Positions 21,244 through 29,442 of a DNA stretch of 64,000 nt are shown piece by piece (positions within the stretch are counted from its first letter, which is position 1; each line of letters opens with the position of its first letter). This stretch comes from Burkholderiaceae bacterium. Lineage in GTDB: Bacteria; Pseudomonadota; Gammaproteobacteria; Burkholderiales; Burkholderiaceae_E. Below the pieces are notes generated by a model that searched no databases, had not been told where the DNA came from, and saw only the letters and a program-made list of their open reading frames with translations. The stretch spans positions 62,001 through 126,000 of the forward strand of contig JAMLIR010000002.1 of assembly GCA_023954045.1 (NCBI GenBank), given 5' to 3'. A program made the translations under genes and the position numbers.

Positions 21244-22701
21244 TCAGCGGCGCCAGAACGCCGGCATCAGCACCACGTAGAAGGTCAGCAGTTCCAGCCG
21301 CCCGGCCACCATCGCGATCGCGAGCAGCCAGGTCTGGAAGTCGGACAGCGGCGCGTAGTTGCCGGCCGGCCCGAACTGGCCGAGCGCGGGGCCGAGGTTG
21401 TTGACCGCCGCCACGACGACCGAGAACGCCGACATGAAGTCGAGGCCGGTGGCCAGCATCACGAAGGTGAGCACGATGTGCGTCGCGCCCCAGAGCAGCA
21501 TGTAGCCGAGCACCGCGAAGATGATCCGGTTCTCGACCAGGTGGCCGTTGATCACCAGCGGCGCGACCGCGCGCGGGTGCACCAGCCGGTTCAATTCGCG
21601 GCGCGTCTGCTTGAGCAGCACCAGCGCGCGGATCATCTTGATCCCGCCGCCGGTCGAGCCGGCCGACGAGCCGACGCAGGCGAGGAACAACATCCACAGC
21701 GGCGCGAACACCGGCCACGACGCGTAGTCCTGGGTCGCGTAGCCGGTCGAGGTGCTCAGCGAGATCGTGTTGAAGACCGCGTGGCGCAGCGACTCGGCGA
21801 AGGTCGGGTACTGGCCGGCGTAGTACAGGTAGGCGCCGATCGCGACCGCGCTGCCAAGGACCAGCGCGAGCACCGAGCGAGCCTCGATGTCGTGCAGGTA
21901 CACGCGCAGCGAACGCTCGCGCAGCGCCAGGAAGTGCGTCGAGAAGTTCAGCGCCGCGAGCAGCATGAACACCGACAGGATCGCCTCCACAGGGGGGGAC
22001 TCGAAGCTCATGATGCTCGCGTCGCGGGTCGAGAAGCCGCCCAGCGCCAGCGCCGAGAACGCGTGGCAGACGGCCTCGAACCAGTCCAGCCCCGCCCAAC
22101 GCAGCGCCAGGATGCAGACGAGCGTGAGCCCGATGTAGATCAGCCACAGCGCCTTCGCGGTCTGCGTGATGCGCGGCGTGAGCTTGCGCTCCTTCAGCGG
22201 CCCCGGCATCTCGGCCTTGAACAGCTGCATGCCGCCGACGCCCAGCATCGGCAGGATCGCGACCGCCATCACGATGATCCCCATGCCGCCGTACCACTGC
22301 AGCGCGTGGCGCCAGACGTTGACCGACTGCGGCAGGTGCTCCAGCCCGCTCAGCACGGTGGCGCCAGTCGTCGTCAGCCCGGCGATCGCCTCGAAGCAGG
22401 CGTCGGTGAAGCTCAGGCCCGGAATCTCGAGCAGCAGCGGCGCGGTGCCCGCCAGCGACATCGTCAGCCACCCGAGCACGACCAGCAGCGCGCCGTCGCG
22501 CGGCTCGAGCTCGCGCCGGTAGCGGCGCGTGGCCGCCCAGATCAGCGCGCCGGCCGCGAGGCAGCCGACGCCGGAGAGGAAGAAGCTGACGTGGGTGCCG
22601 TCGCCGACCGCCAGCGACCACGCGAGCGGCAGCGCGAAGGTGGCCGCGAACACCATCAGCATCCCGCCCAGCACGTGGGCGATGACCAGCAGACGATTCA
22701 A
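21244..22701 (-). CDS. trkH: Trk potassium uptake transmembrane protein
   Basis: This 485-residue protein has about ten to twelve membrane segments and the repeated pore motifs of TrkH/KtrB: ATTTGATVLSGLEHLP-like selectivity loops near residue 110 and STSTGYATQDY and SSAGSTGGGIKMIR further on. It conducts K+ into the cell and is gated by the cytosolic ring protein TrkA, whose gene lies about 6 kb away at 28015-29442 rather than beside it. The ATG at 22701 is followed by NRLLVIAHVLGGMLM, the first helix. Upstream, 22 bp away, is a small gene of unknown function; downstream is the CobW gene. Confidence 0.92.
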   Translation of the reverse strand: MNRLLVIAHVLGGMLMVFAATFALPLAWSLAVGDGTHVSFFLSGVGCLAAGALIWAATRRYRRELEPRDGALLVVLGWLTMSLAGTAPLLLEIPGLSFTDACFEAIAGLTTTGATVLSGLEHLPQSVNVWRHALQWYGGMGIIVMAVAILPMLGVGGMQLFKAEMPGPLKERKLTPRITQTAKALWLIYIGLTLVCILALRWAGLDWFEAVCHAFSALALGGFSTRDASIMSFESPPVEAILSVFMLLAALNFSTHFLALRERSLRVYLHDIEARSVLALVLGSAVAIGAYLYYAGQYPTFAESLRHAVFNTISLSTSTGYATQDYASWPVFAPLWMLFLACVGSSAGSTGGGIKMIRALVLLKQTRRELNRLVHPRAVAPLVINGHLVENRIIFAVLGYMLLWGATHIVLTFVMLATGLDFMSAFSVVVAAVNNLGPALGQFGPAGNYAPLSDFQTWLLAIAMVAGRLELLTFYVVLMPAFWRR

Positions 22702-22723
22702 GCGCTCGCCCGTGGGAAGGGAA

Positions 22724-23014
22724 TCAGCCGAGGTCCCAGCGCTCGGGCAGCGGCTCGATGAAGCCCATCTTGCGCAGCATGTCGAGCCCGTCGTCGAGGC
22801 CGCGATAGCTGTGGATCGCGGCGCGCAATTCGCCGACGCTGCGCCGGCCGTCGACCAGCGCGAGCAGCGTGCGCAGGCGCCGCGGGATCGACGAGTCGGT
22901 GCGCCGTGCCTCGTCGCGGCCGATCCGGGTCTTGATGAAGACCAGCTCCTCGCGCAGGACGGCGGGTTCTCCGCCCATGGCGAGCCGGCGCACGATGGAA
23001 TGCATCGACGACAT
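22724..23014 (-). CDS. Small protein of unknown function upstream of trkH
   Basis: This 96-residue protein is not recognised. It is soluble and helical. The N-terminal half is mixed in charge (AVLREELVFIKTRIGRDEA); the C-terminal half (RRLRTLLALVDGRRSVGELR and LDDGLDMLRKMGFIEPLPE) has the rhythm of a winged-helix domain in which a Leu-Gly-Phe-Ile turn ends the recognition part. The start at 23014 (MSSMHSIVRRL) is chosen because the frame upstream overlaps the promoter region of the TRAP operon and looks non-coding; a second ATG follows nine bases later. With 22 bp to trkH it is probably cotranscribed and could be a regulator or accessory of K+ uptake, but this is inference. Confidence 0.6.
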   Translation of the reverse strand: MSSMHSIVRRLAMGGEPAVLREELVFIKTRIGRDEARRTDSSIPRRLRTLLALVDGRRSVGELRAAIHSYRGLDDGLDMLRKMGFIEPLPERWDLG

Positions 23015-23191
23015 GGGTGGCAATGGTACGCCGATCCTGGCGCGCCGCGCGCGGCCAGCCCCGCCGGCGAGCCCGGGAACGTGACGAATTCCCTTCCGGT
23101 GGTCCCGACCGCACGTCGTTGCCGTCGCGCGCCCGGCCCGCGACCCCGGCAGGGATAACCCGAACCCGACCTCGCTGCCGTCGCCGTCGTA

Positions 23192-23221
23192 TTGCCTCGC
23201 CCGCGCTCGGGGAATTACGAT
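23192..23221 (+). promoter_or_regulatory. Candidate sigma-70 promoter of the TRAP operon
   Basis: TTGCCT (23192-23197) and TACGAT (23216-23221) are separated by 18 bases, about 45 bp before the TRAP binding-protein start. It is a reasonable vegetative promoter in a GC-rich background. Confidence 0.5.
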
Positions 23222-23265
23222 GCATGCTCTTTGCCGACACCGATCACAACAAGGAGGATGACCCC

Positions 23266-24405
23266 ATGGCCGAACCCCAGAGCGTGGCACCCGAGACGAC
23301 GCAACCGAAGCGACGCAGGTTCCTGACCGGAGCCGCGGGCGCCGCCGGCGCCGCGGCAGTGGGCTTCCCGATGATTTCCGTCGCGCAGTCGCCGATCGTG
23401 CTCAAGATGCAGGGCGCGTGGGGCGCGAAGGACATCTTCAACGAGATGGCCGAGCAGTACGTGCAGCGCGTCAACGAGATGTCGGGCGGCAAGCTGCGCA
23501 TCGACTACCTGGTCGCCGGTTCGGTCGTGAAGCCCTTCGAGGTGATGGACGCCACCAGCAAGGGCGTCATCGACTGCTGCCACCAGGTCGCGGTCTACTG
23601 GTACGGCAAGAGCAAGGTCGCGTCGCTGTTCGGCTCCGGCCCCGTCAACGGCTGCGACGCCAACCAGATGCTGGCGTGGATCCATCGCAAGGGCACGCCG
23701 CTGTACGACGAGCTCGTCGCCAAGCTCGGGCTGAACGTCGTCGCGTTCTTCGCGATGCCGATGCCGACGCAGCCGCTGGGATGGTTCAAGAAGCCGATCA
23801 AGGGCGCGGCCGACCTCAAGGGCTTCAAGTACCGCACCGTGGGCCTGGCCGCCGACCTGATGCAGGACATGGGCCTGAAGGTCACCCAGCTGCCGGGCGG
23901 CGAGATCGTGCCGGCGATGGAACGCGGCGTGATCGACGCCTTCGAGTTCAACAACCCGACTTCCGACCGGCGCTTCGGCGCGCAGGACGTCGCGAAGAAC
24001 TACTACATGGGCAGCTATCACCAGGCCATGGAGTTCTTCGAGATCGACTTCAACAAGAAGCGCTACGAGTCGCTGCCGAAGGAGCTCCAGGCGATCCTGA
24101 AGTACGCGGCCGAGGCGGCGTCCACGGCCAACTACGCGCTGGCGATGGACCAGTACTCGATCGACCTGCAGGAGCTCAAGAGCAAGGACAAGGTCAACGT
24201 GCTGCGTACCCCGAAGGACGTCTTCGCGGCACAGCTCGTCTCGTGGGACAAGCTGGTCAAGAAGCTCTCCGACGAGGACCCGTTCTTCAAGAAGGTCTGG
24301 GAGTCGCAGAAGGAGTGGGCGAAGCGGGTCGGCTACTACCACTTCTTCAACAACGCCGACTACCAGCAGGCCTACGAGCACCTGTACGGCAAGCTCGGAT
24401 TCTGA
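23266..24405 (+). CDS. dctP: TRAP transporter solute-binding protein (TakP/FcbT1-like)
   Basis: This 379-residue periplasmic protein begins with a twin-arginine signal (KRRRFLTGAAGAAG), implying export in folded form. VLKMQGAWGAKDIFNEMA and the central FKYRTVGLAADLMQDMG to MERGVIDAFEFNNPTSD region resemble the DctP subgroup that includes TakP and FcbT1, whose ligands are 2-oxo acids, related carboxylates or aromatic acids. The Arg in FKYRTVG is the position that usually binds the ligand carboxylate. The ATG at 23266 follows a perfect AAGGAGG. An intrinsic terminator separates it from the permease genes, which would let it be made in excess. The ligand is unknown. Confidence 0.9.
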   Translation: MAEPQSVAPETTQPKRRRFLTGAAGAAGAAAVGFPMISVAQSPIVLKMQGAWGAKDIFNEMAEQYVQRVNEMSGGKLRIDYLVAGSVVKPFEVMDATSKGVIDCCHQVAVYWYGKSKVASLFGSGPVNGCDANQMLAWIHRKGTPLYDELVAKLGLNVVAFFAMPMPTQPLGWFKKPIKGAADLKGFKYRTVGLAADLMQDMGLKVTQLPGGEIVPAMERGVIDAFEFNNPTSDRRFGAQDVAKNYYMGSYHQAMEFFEIDFNKKRYESLPKELQAILKYAAEAASTANYALAMDQYSIDLQELKSKDKVNVLRTPKDVFAAQLVSWDKLVKKLSDEDPFFKKVWESQKEWAKRVGYYHFFNNADYQQAYEHLYGKLGF

Positions 24406-24442
24406 CCGGCAGCGTCCGCGTCCGGACGACCCGGGGCGAAAC

Positions 24443-24470
24443 GGCGGCGCAGCGATGCGCCGCCTTTTTT
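24443..24470 (+). terminator. Rho-independent terminator between dctP and dctQ
   Basis: GGCGGCGCA (24443-24451) and TGCGCCGCC (24456-24464) form a perfect 9-bp stem with a GCGA tetraloop, followed by TTTTTT. It stands 38 bases after the binding-protein stop and 42 before the small permease start, so it probably works as partial terminator and 3' stabiliser for the dctP message. Confidence 0.85.
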
Positions 24471-24511
24471 GATGGATCGCTGCCGATCCGGCATCACCCG
24501 AAGGACCCGCC

Positions 24512-25108
24512 ATGCTCCAGAAATTCCTGTTCACCATCGACCGCTTCAGCATGGCGGTCGGCCATGCGTTCGCGTGGAGCATCCTGATCCTCACGCTGGG
24601 GACCTCGTACGAGGTCTTCATGCGCTACGTGCTGAACGACCCGACGAGTTGGGCGTTCGACATGAGCTACATCCTGTACGGGGGTCTCTTCATCATGTCG
24701 GGTGCGTACGCGCTGTCGCGCAACGCGCACGTGCGCGGAGACGTGGTCTTCCGGCTGCTCAAGCCGCGCGTGCAGGCGACGATCGAGCTGGTCCTGTACA
24801 TCGTCTTCTTCTATCCGGGCGTCACGTCGCTCATCGTGGCGGGCTACGGCTACGCGCACGACTCGTTCGGCTACAAGGAGGTCAGCGTCAACAGCCCGGT
24901 CGGCGTGCCCATCTGGCAGCTCAAGGCACTGATCCCGCTCGCCGGGCTGATGCTCTTCATCCAGGGCATCGCACAGGTCATCCGCTGCATCATCACCATC
25001 CGCACGGGACGGTGGCCGAGGCAGCTGCACGACGTCGAGGAGCTCGAGACCGCGATCCAGCACCAGCATGAGCGGGAAACGCAAGCCGCCGCTGGGAGAA
25101 CCGCATGA
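24512..25108 (+). CDS. dctQ: TRAP transporter small permease subunit
   Basis: This 198-residue protein has four transmembrane helices and the DctQ pattern (FEVFMRYVLNDPTSWAFDM-like stretch near residue 35, and an RGDVVFRLLKPRVQATIE loop). It pairs with the DctM subunit in the cytoplasmic membrane to import the ligand delivered by the binding protein, driven by Na+. Its stop overlaps the dctM start by four bases (ATGA). The C-terminal 35 residues are hydrophilic and acidic. No fusion to DctM is seen, so this is the ordinary three-gene arrangement. Confidence 0.9.
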   Translation: MLQKFLFTIDRFSMAVGHAFAWSILILTLGTSYEVFMRYVLNDPTSWAFDMSYILYGGLFIMSGAYALSRNAHVRGDVVFRLLKPRVQATIELVLYIVFFYPGVTSLIVAGYGYAHDSFGYKEVSVNSPVGVPIWQLKALIPLAGLMLFIQGIAQVIRCIITIRTGRWPRQLHDVEELETAIQHQHERETQAAAGRTA

Positions 25109-26451
25109 GCAATCCGCAGCTTGCGCTGGTGATGCTCGGCGCGTTCATCTTCATCATCCTGCTCGGGTTCCCCATCGCGTTCACGCTGATGGCGATGGGG
25201 GTGATGTTCGGCTTCTACGCCTACTACGTGCCCGGGCAGGAGTTCTTCGACAACCGCGTGTTCTACCTGCTGTCGCAGAACACGTTCAGCATCATGAACA
25301 ACGACGTGCTGACGGCCGTCCCGTTATTCCTGTTCATGGGCTACATGATAGAAAGATCGAACATCCTCGATCGCCTGTTCTACAGCCTGCAGGTCTCGCT
25401 GCGAATGATCCCGGGGGCGATGGCGGTCGCCGCACTGGTCACCTGTGCGCTGTTCGCGACCGCCACGGGCATCGTGGGCGCGGTGGTCACGCTGATGGGG
25501 CTTCTCGCGTTCCCGGCGATGCTGAAGGCCGGATACGACCAGAAGCTGTCGTCCGGGGTCATCTGCGCCGGGGGAACGCTGGGCATCCTGATTCCACCCT
25601 CGATCATGCTGATCGTCTACGGCGCGACTTCGGCCGTGTCGGTCGTCAAGCTCTACGCCGCGGCGATCATCCCCGGCTTCCTGCTCGCCGGCCTGTACGT
25701 GCTCTACGTCGTCGTCCGGGCGATCCAGAACCCCAGCCTCGCGCCGAAGCTGCCGCGGGAAGAAACCGACATCCCGTGGACCAAGGTGGTCATCCTGCTG
25801 GCGCAGGCGTTCATCCCGCTGGCGGTGCTGATCCTTTCGGTCCTGGGCGCGATCCTGTTCGGGCTGGCCACGCCGAGCGAGGCCGCGGCGATCGGGGCGC
25901 TGGGCGCGATGCTGCTCGCGATCGCCTACCGGGCGTTCACCTGGGGCCGGCTCAAGGAGGCCGTGTTCCTGACCGCACGCACCTCGGCGATGGTCTGCTG
26001 GCTCTTCGTCGGCTCGTGGACCTTCTCGTCGATCTTCTCGTACCTGGGGGGCGAGGGCATCATCAAGGAATTCGTCCTGTCGATGAACCTCAACACCGTC
26101 ACGTTCCTGCTGCTGTCGCAGCTGATCATCTTCCTGCTCGGATGGCCGCTCGAGTGGAGCGAGATCATCATCATCTTCGTGCCGATCTTCCTCCCGTTGC
26201 TGCCGCACTTCAACGTCGACCCGGTGTTCTTCGGCGTGATCGTGGCGCTGAACCTCCAGACCTCGTTCCTCACGCCACCGATGGCGATGTCGGCCTACTA
26301 CCTGAAGGGCATCGCGCCGCCCCACGTCCAGCTCTGGACGATCTTCAAGGGATGCTTCCCGTTCCTGGGGATGGTCTTCCTCGCGATGCTCCTCGTCTAC
26401 GTCTTCCCGCCGCTCGTCGAGTGGCTGCCGAACCTGATGTACGGCAACTGA
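25105..26451 (+). CDS. dctM: TRAP transporter large permease subunit
   Basis: This 448-residue protein has about twelve hydrophobic segments. FGLATPSEAAAIGALGAMLL and the early LFLFMGYMIERSNILDRLF are conserved DctM stretches, as is FLTPPMAMSAYYLKGIAPP near the end. It is the Na+-coupled translocation subunit. It overlaps dctQ by four bases and is followed after three bases by the amidase gene, so one transcript is likely. Length is near the family average. Together with the binding protein it resembles the group annotated for mannitol or chloroaromatic acids, although that label says little about the actual ligand. Confidence 0.92.
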   Translation: MSNPQLALVMLGAFIFIILLGFPIAFTLMAMGVMFGFYAYYVPGQEFFDNRVFYLLSQNTFSIMNNDVLTAVPLFLFMGYMIERSNILDRLFYSLQVSLRMIPGAMAVAALVTCALFATATGIVGAVVTLMGLLAFPAMLKAGYDQKLSSGVICAGGTLGILIPPSIMLIVYGATSAVSVVKLYAAAIIPGFLLAGLYVLYVVVRAIQNPSLAPKLPREETDIPWTKVVILLAQAFIPLAVLILSVLGAILFGLATPSEAAAIGALGAMLLAIAYRAFTWGRLKEAVFLTARTSAMVCWLFVGSWTFSSIFSYLGGEGIIKEFVLSMNLNTVTFLLLSQLIIFLLGWPLEWSEIIIIFVPIFLPLLPHFNVDPVFFGVIVALNLQTSFLTPPMAMSAYYLKGIAPPHVQLWTIFKGCFPFLGMVFLAMLLVYVFPPLVEWLPNLMYGN

Positions 26452-26454
26452 GCG

Positions 26455-27816
26455 ATGCGGAACGACGAATTCATCGACGTGACCGCGCTGGGCGCCGCAG
26501 GCATCCTCGAGGCGGTCCGCGAAGGCCGCATCGGCGCTGAGGAGCTCGTCCGCGCGCTGCTGGCCCGGATCGGGGCCGACGAGGACCGCGTGCGCGCGTG
26601 GGCATTCCTGGACGAGGGGCGCGCCCTGGAGCAGGCCCGCAACGTCGATCGCGTACGCCGCGAAGGCCACGCGATGGGGCCGCTCCATGGGCTTCCGGTG
26701 GGGGTGAAGGACATCATCGACACCGCCGACATGCCGACCGAGAACGGCACCGTGCTGCACGCCGGGCGCCGCCCGATGGACGACGCTGCAGTCGTCGAGC
26801 GGCTGCGCAGCGCCGGCGCGATCATCCTGGGCAAGACGGTGACGACCGAGCTCGCCACCTATTCACCCGGCAAGACGCGCAACCCGGTGAATCCCGAGTA
26901 CACGCCCGGCGGCTCCTCGAGCGGCTCGGCGGCGGCAGTGGCTGCGCAGATGGTGCCGGTGGCGATCGGCACGCAGACCAACGGGAGCGTGATCCGGCCC
27001 GCGGCGTTCTGCGGCGTGTACGGCTTCAAGCCGAGTTTCGGCCTGATTTCGCGCCACGGCATTCTCAGGCAGTCGCGGCCGCTCGACCAGGTCGGCGTGA
27101 TGGCGCGATCGGTCGAGGATCTCGCCATCATCGCGGAGCCGCTGATGGGCTTCGACGCACGCGACCCGGACACCCGGCCGATCGCGCGGCCCGACCTGCA
27201 CGCAGTGGCGATGCAGGAGCCGCCCCTGCCGCCCGCCTTCGCGCTCACCCGCACGCCGAACTGGGACGATGCCGAAGAGCAGACCCGGCTCGCTTTCGAC
27301 GAAGTCGCGGACATGCTCGGCGGGCATTGCTGGTCGTTCGAGGTGCCGGCGCTGTTTCGCGACACCTGGAACTGGCACCGCGCGATCATGGAGGCCGACA
27401 TCGCGCGCAGCTTCCATCACGAATACGAGGAAGGCCGCGACAGGCTGAGCCCGTCGCTGCGCGGGCAGATCGAGCGCGGCCGGCGCGTCACCGCGATCGA
27501 CTACAACAACGCGGTCGACCGGATCGGCGCGGTCTCGGCGGCGTTCGACGAAGTGTTCGACCGGGCCGACGCGCTGCTGACGGTCGCCGCGCCGGGCCCG
27601 GCGCCGCACGGGCTGGAGTCGACCGGAAGCCCCGACTTCTGCACACTGTGGACATTCGCGGGCATGCCGGCGGTGACGCTTCCGCTGCTGCGCGCCGAGA
27701 ACGGGATGCCGATGGGCTTGCAGCTGGTCGGTCGCCGCGGCGACGACGCGAGGCTGCTTCGCACCGCCCGGTGGCTGGTGCGCCGCGTGGAAGAACTGGA
27801 GCGCGACGCGCGCTGA
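26455..27816 (+). CDS. Amidase of the amidase-signature family
   Basis: This 453-residue enzyme has the Ser-cisSer-Lys triad: Lys85 in GVKDIID, Ser154 in PGGSSSGSAAAV and nucleophile Ser178 in TQTNGSVIRPAA. It hydrolyses a carboxamide to acid and ammonia. Length and motifs are close to malonamidase-like members and lack the Gln-amide features of GatA. It starts three bases after dctM and ends 14 bases before a tiny membrane-protein gene, so it probably acts on the compound imported by the TRAP system. There is no signal peptide, so hydrolysis would be cytoplasmic. The substrate cannot be named. Confidence 0.9.
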   Translation: MRNDEFIDVTALGAAGILEAVREGRIGAEELVRALLARIGADEDRVRAWAFLDEGRALEQARNVDRVRREGHAMGPLHGLPVGVKDIIDTADMPTENGTVLHAGRRPMDDAAVVERLRSAGAIILGKTVTTELATYSPGKTRNPVNPEYTPGGSSSGSAAAVAAQMVPVAIGTQTNGSVIRPAAFCGVYGFKPSFGLISRHGILRQSRPLDQVGVMARSVEDLAIIAEPLMGFDARDPDTRPIARPDLHAVAMQEPPLPPAFALTRTPNWDDAEEQTRLAFDEVADMLGGHCWSFEVPALFRDTWNWHRAIMEADIARSFHHEYEEGRDRLSPSLRGQIERGRRVTAIDYNNAVDRIGAVSAAFDEVFDRADALLTVAAPGPAPHGLESTGSPDFCTLWTFAGMPAVTLPLLRAENGMPMGLQLVGRRGDDARLLRTARWLVRRVEELERDAR

Positions 27817-27830
27817 AGACGGAGACGACC

Positions 27831-28010
27831 ATGCAAGGCAGGATCGCCAAGTTCGTGATGGGCATCATTGCCCTGGCCATGGCGCTGGCATTCTTCGCGC
27901 CGCCGGCCATCAAGCTGAAGGACCCGGCGATGATCGTCGTGATCCTCATCGGCGTGGCCGCGATGGTCTACAACTTCATCGAGGTCGTGAAGGAGAAGGA
28001 CGAGGACTGA
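27831..28010 (+). CDS. 59-residue membrane protein at the end of the TRAP-amidase operon
   Basis: This 59-residue protein (MQGRIAKFVMGIIALAMALA) has two hydrophobic segments, residues about 8-24 and 33-48, joined by APPAIKLKDP, and a charged tail EVVKEKDED. It is not recognised. GGAG lies seven bases before the ATG and it begins 14 bp after the amidase stop, so it belongs to the operon. A small bitopic helper of the transporter is one possibility; both ends would face the same side of the membrane. It is convergent with trkA, with four bases between the two stops. Confidence 0.7.
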   Translation: MQGRIAKFVMGIIALAMALAFFAPPAIKLKDPAMIVVILIGVAAMVYNFIEVVKEKDED

Positions 28011-28014
28011 GTCC

Positions 28015-29442
28015 TCAGAAGAAGCCGACGCCGACCTGGAACAGCTTCTCGACCTTCGGGATGATCCGCTTGTTCTCGACGAACACGATCACGTGGTCCT
28101 CGGACTGGATGACCGTGTCGTGGTGCGCCATGATCACCTCGAACCGGGGCGCGTCGCGCCGCCCGCGCAGCGGCCCGAGCGGCCCGCCCTCGGCCGAGCG
28201 CACGATCGCGCCGATCGTCGCGCCGCGCGGCAGGTCGATCTGCTCGATGCGCTTGCCGACCACCTTCGACGACTTCGGGTCGCCGTGCGCGATCGCCTCG
28301 AGCGCCTCGGCCGCGCCCCGCCGCAGCGAGTGCACCGCGACGACGTCGCCGCGGCGCACGTGCGCGAGCAGCTTTCCGATCGTGGTCTGGGACGGCACGA
28401 TCGCGATGTCGATGCGGTTGCCCTCGACGAGGTCGGCGTAGGCCTGGCGGTTGATCAGCGCGATCGTGCGGCGCGCGCCCATCCTCTTGGCGAGCATGCA
28501 CGACATGATGTTGTTCTCGTCGTCGGAGGTCAGCGCGACGAACAGGTCCATGTCGGCCACCGCCTCGTCGGCGAGCAGGTCCTCGTCGGTCGAGTCGCCG
28601 TTCAGCACCAGCGTCGACGACGGCAGCTGGGTCGACAGGTAGTTGCAGCGGGTGCGGCTGGTCTCGATGACCTTGACCTGGTACTGGGTGCCCAGCGCGC
28701 GCGCCAGCCGCAGCCCGATGTTGCCGCCGCCGGCGATCATCACGCGGCGCACCGGCTTGTCCATCCGGCGCAGGTCGGACAGCGCGGTGCGGATGTGCTC
28801 GGTGGCCGCCAGCAGGAACACCTCGTCGCCGGGCTCGATCATCGTGTCGCCGTCGGGGCGGATCGAGCGGTCGTTGCGGAACACCGCGACGACGCGCATG
28901 TCGATGTTCGGGTGCGCGGCGCGCAGGTCGCGGATCGGGCGCTTCACCAGCGGCCCGCCGGCGTAGGCGCGCACCGCGATCAGGCCCGCGCGGCCGTCGG
29001 CGAACTCGAGCACCTGCAGCGCCTCGGGGAACTGGATCAGCTTCCAGACGTAGTCGGTGACGGTCTGCTCGGGGCAGATCAGGTGATCGACGTAGAAGCC
29101 GCCGTCGCCGGTGATCTCGGGATGGTCCTGGAATTCCGGGGCGCGGATCCGCGCGATGCGCGTCGGCACGTTGAACTGGCGCGCCGCGAGGTGGCAGGCG
29201 ACGAGGTTGGTCTCGTCGCGCGCGGCCGTGGCGATCAGCATGTCGGCATCGGCCGCGCCGGCCTGCTCGAGCACCGGCGGATGCGTGCCGTTGCCGGCCA
29301 CCGTGCGCAGGTCGAGCTTGTCCTGAAGCTGCGCGAGCTGCGCGACGTCGGTGTCGACTACGGTGATGTCGTTGCGCTCGGAGACGAGGCTCTCGGCGAC
29401 CGAGGCCCCGACCCGCCCGGCGCCGAGAATGATGATCTTCAA
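28015..29442 (-). CDS. trkA: Trk system potassium uptake protein, NAD(H)-binding regulator
   Basis: This 475-residue cytosolic protein has two RCK repeats. The first begins with the Rossmann motif KIIILGAGRVGASVAESL, the second with RRVMIAGGGNIGLRLARAL, and each is followed by a TrkA-C domain. It forms the gating ring of TrkH, encoded at 21244-22701. The start is a TTG at 29442 placed directly before KIIILGAG; its TTGA overlaps the stop of the response-regulator gene by four bases. No ATG is available nearby without reading back into that gene. It is the last gene of the def to trkA block, a position common in Burkholderiales. Confidence 0.93.
   Translation of the reverse strand: MKIIILGAGRVGASVAESLVSERNDITVVDTDVAQLAQLQDKLDLRTVAGNGTHPPVLEQAGAADADMLIATAARDETNLVACHLAARQFNVPTRIARIRAPEFQDHPEITGDGGFYVDHLICPEQTVTDYVWKLIQFPEALQVLEFADGRAGLIAVRAYAGGPLVKRPIRDLRAAHPNIDMRVVAVFRNDRSIRPDGDTMIEPGDEVFLLAATEHIRTALSDLRRMDKPVRRVMIAGGGNIGLRLARALGTQYQVKVIETSRTRCNYLSTQLPSSTLVLNGDSTDEDLLADEAVADMDLFVALTSDDENNIMSCMLAKRMGARRTIALINRQAYADLVEGNRIDIAIVPSQTTIGKLLAHVRRGDVVAVHSLRRGAAEALEAIAHGDPKSSKVVGKRIEQIDLPRGATIGAIVRSAEGGPLGPLRGRRDAPRFEVIMAHHDTVIQSEDHVIVFVENKRIIPKVEKLFQVGVGFF

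Noticed and set aside
23015-23290. Longer N-terminus for the small gene upstream of trkH
   Set aside because: The extension would overlap the TRAP promoter and start, and its composition looks non-coding.
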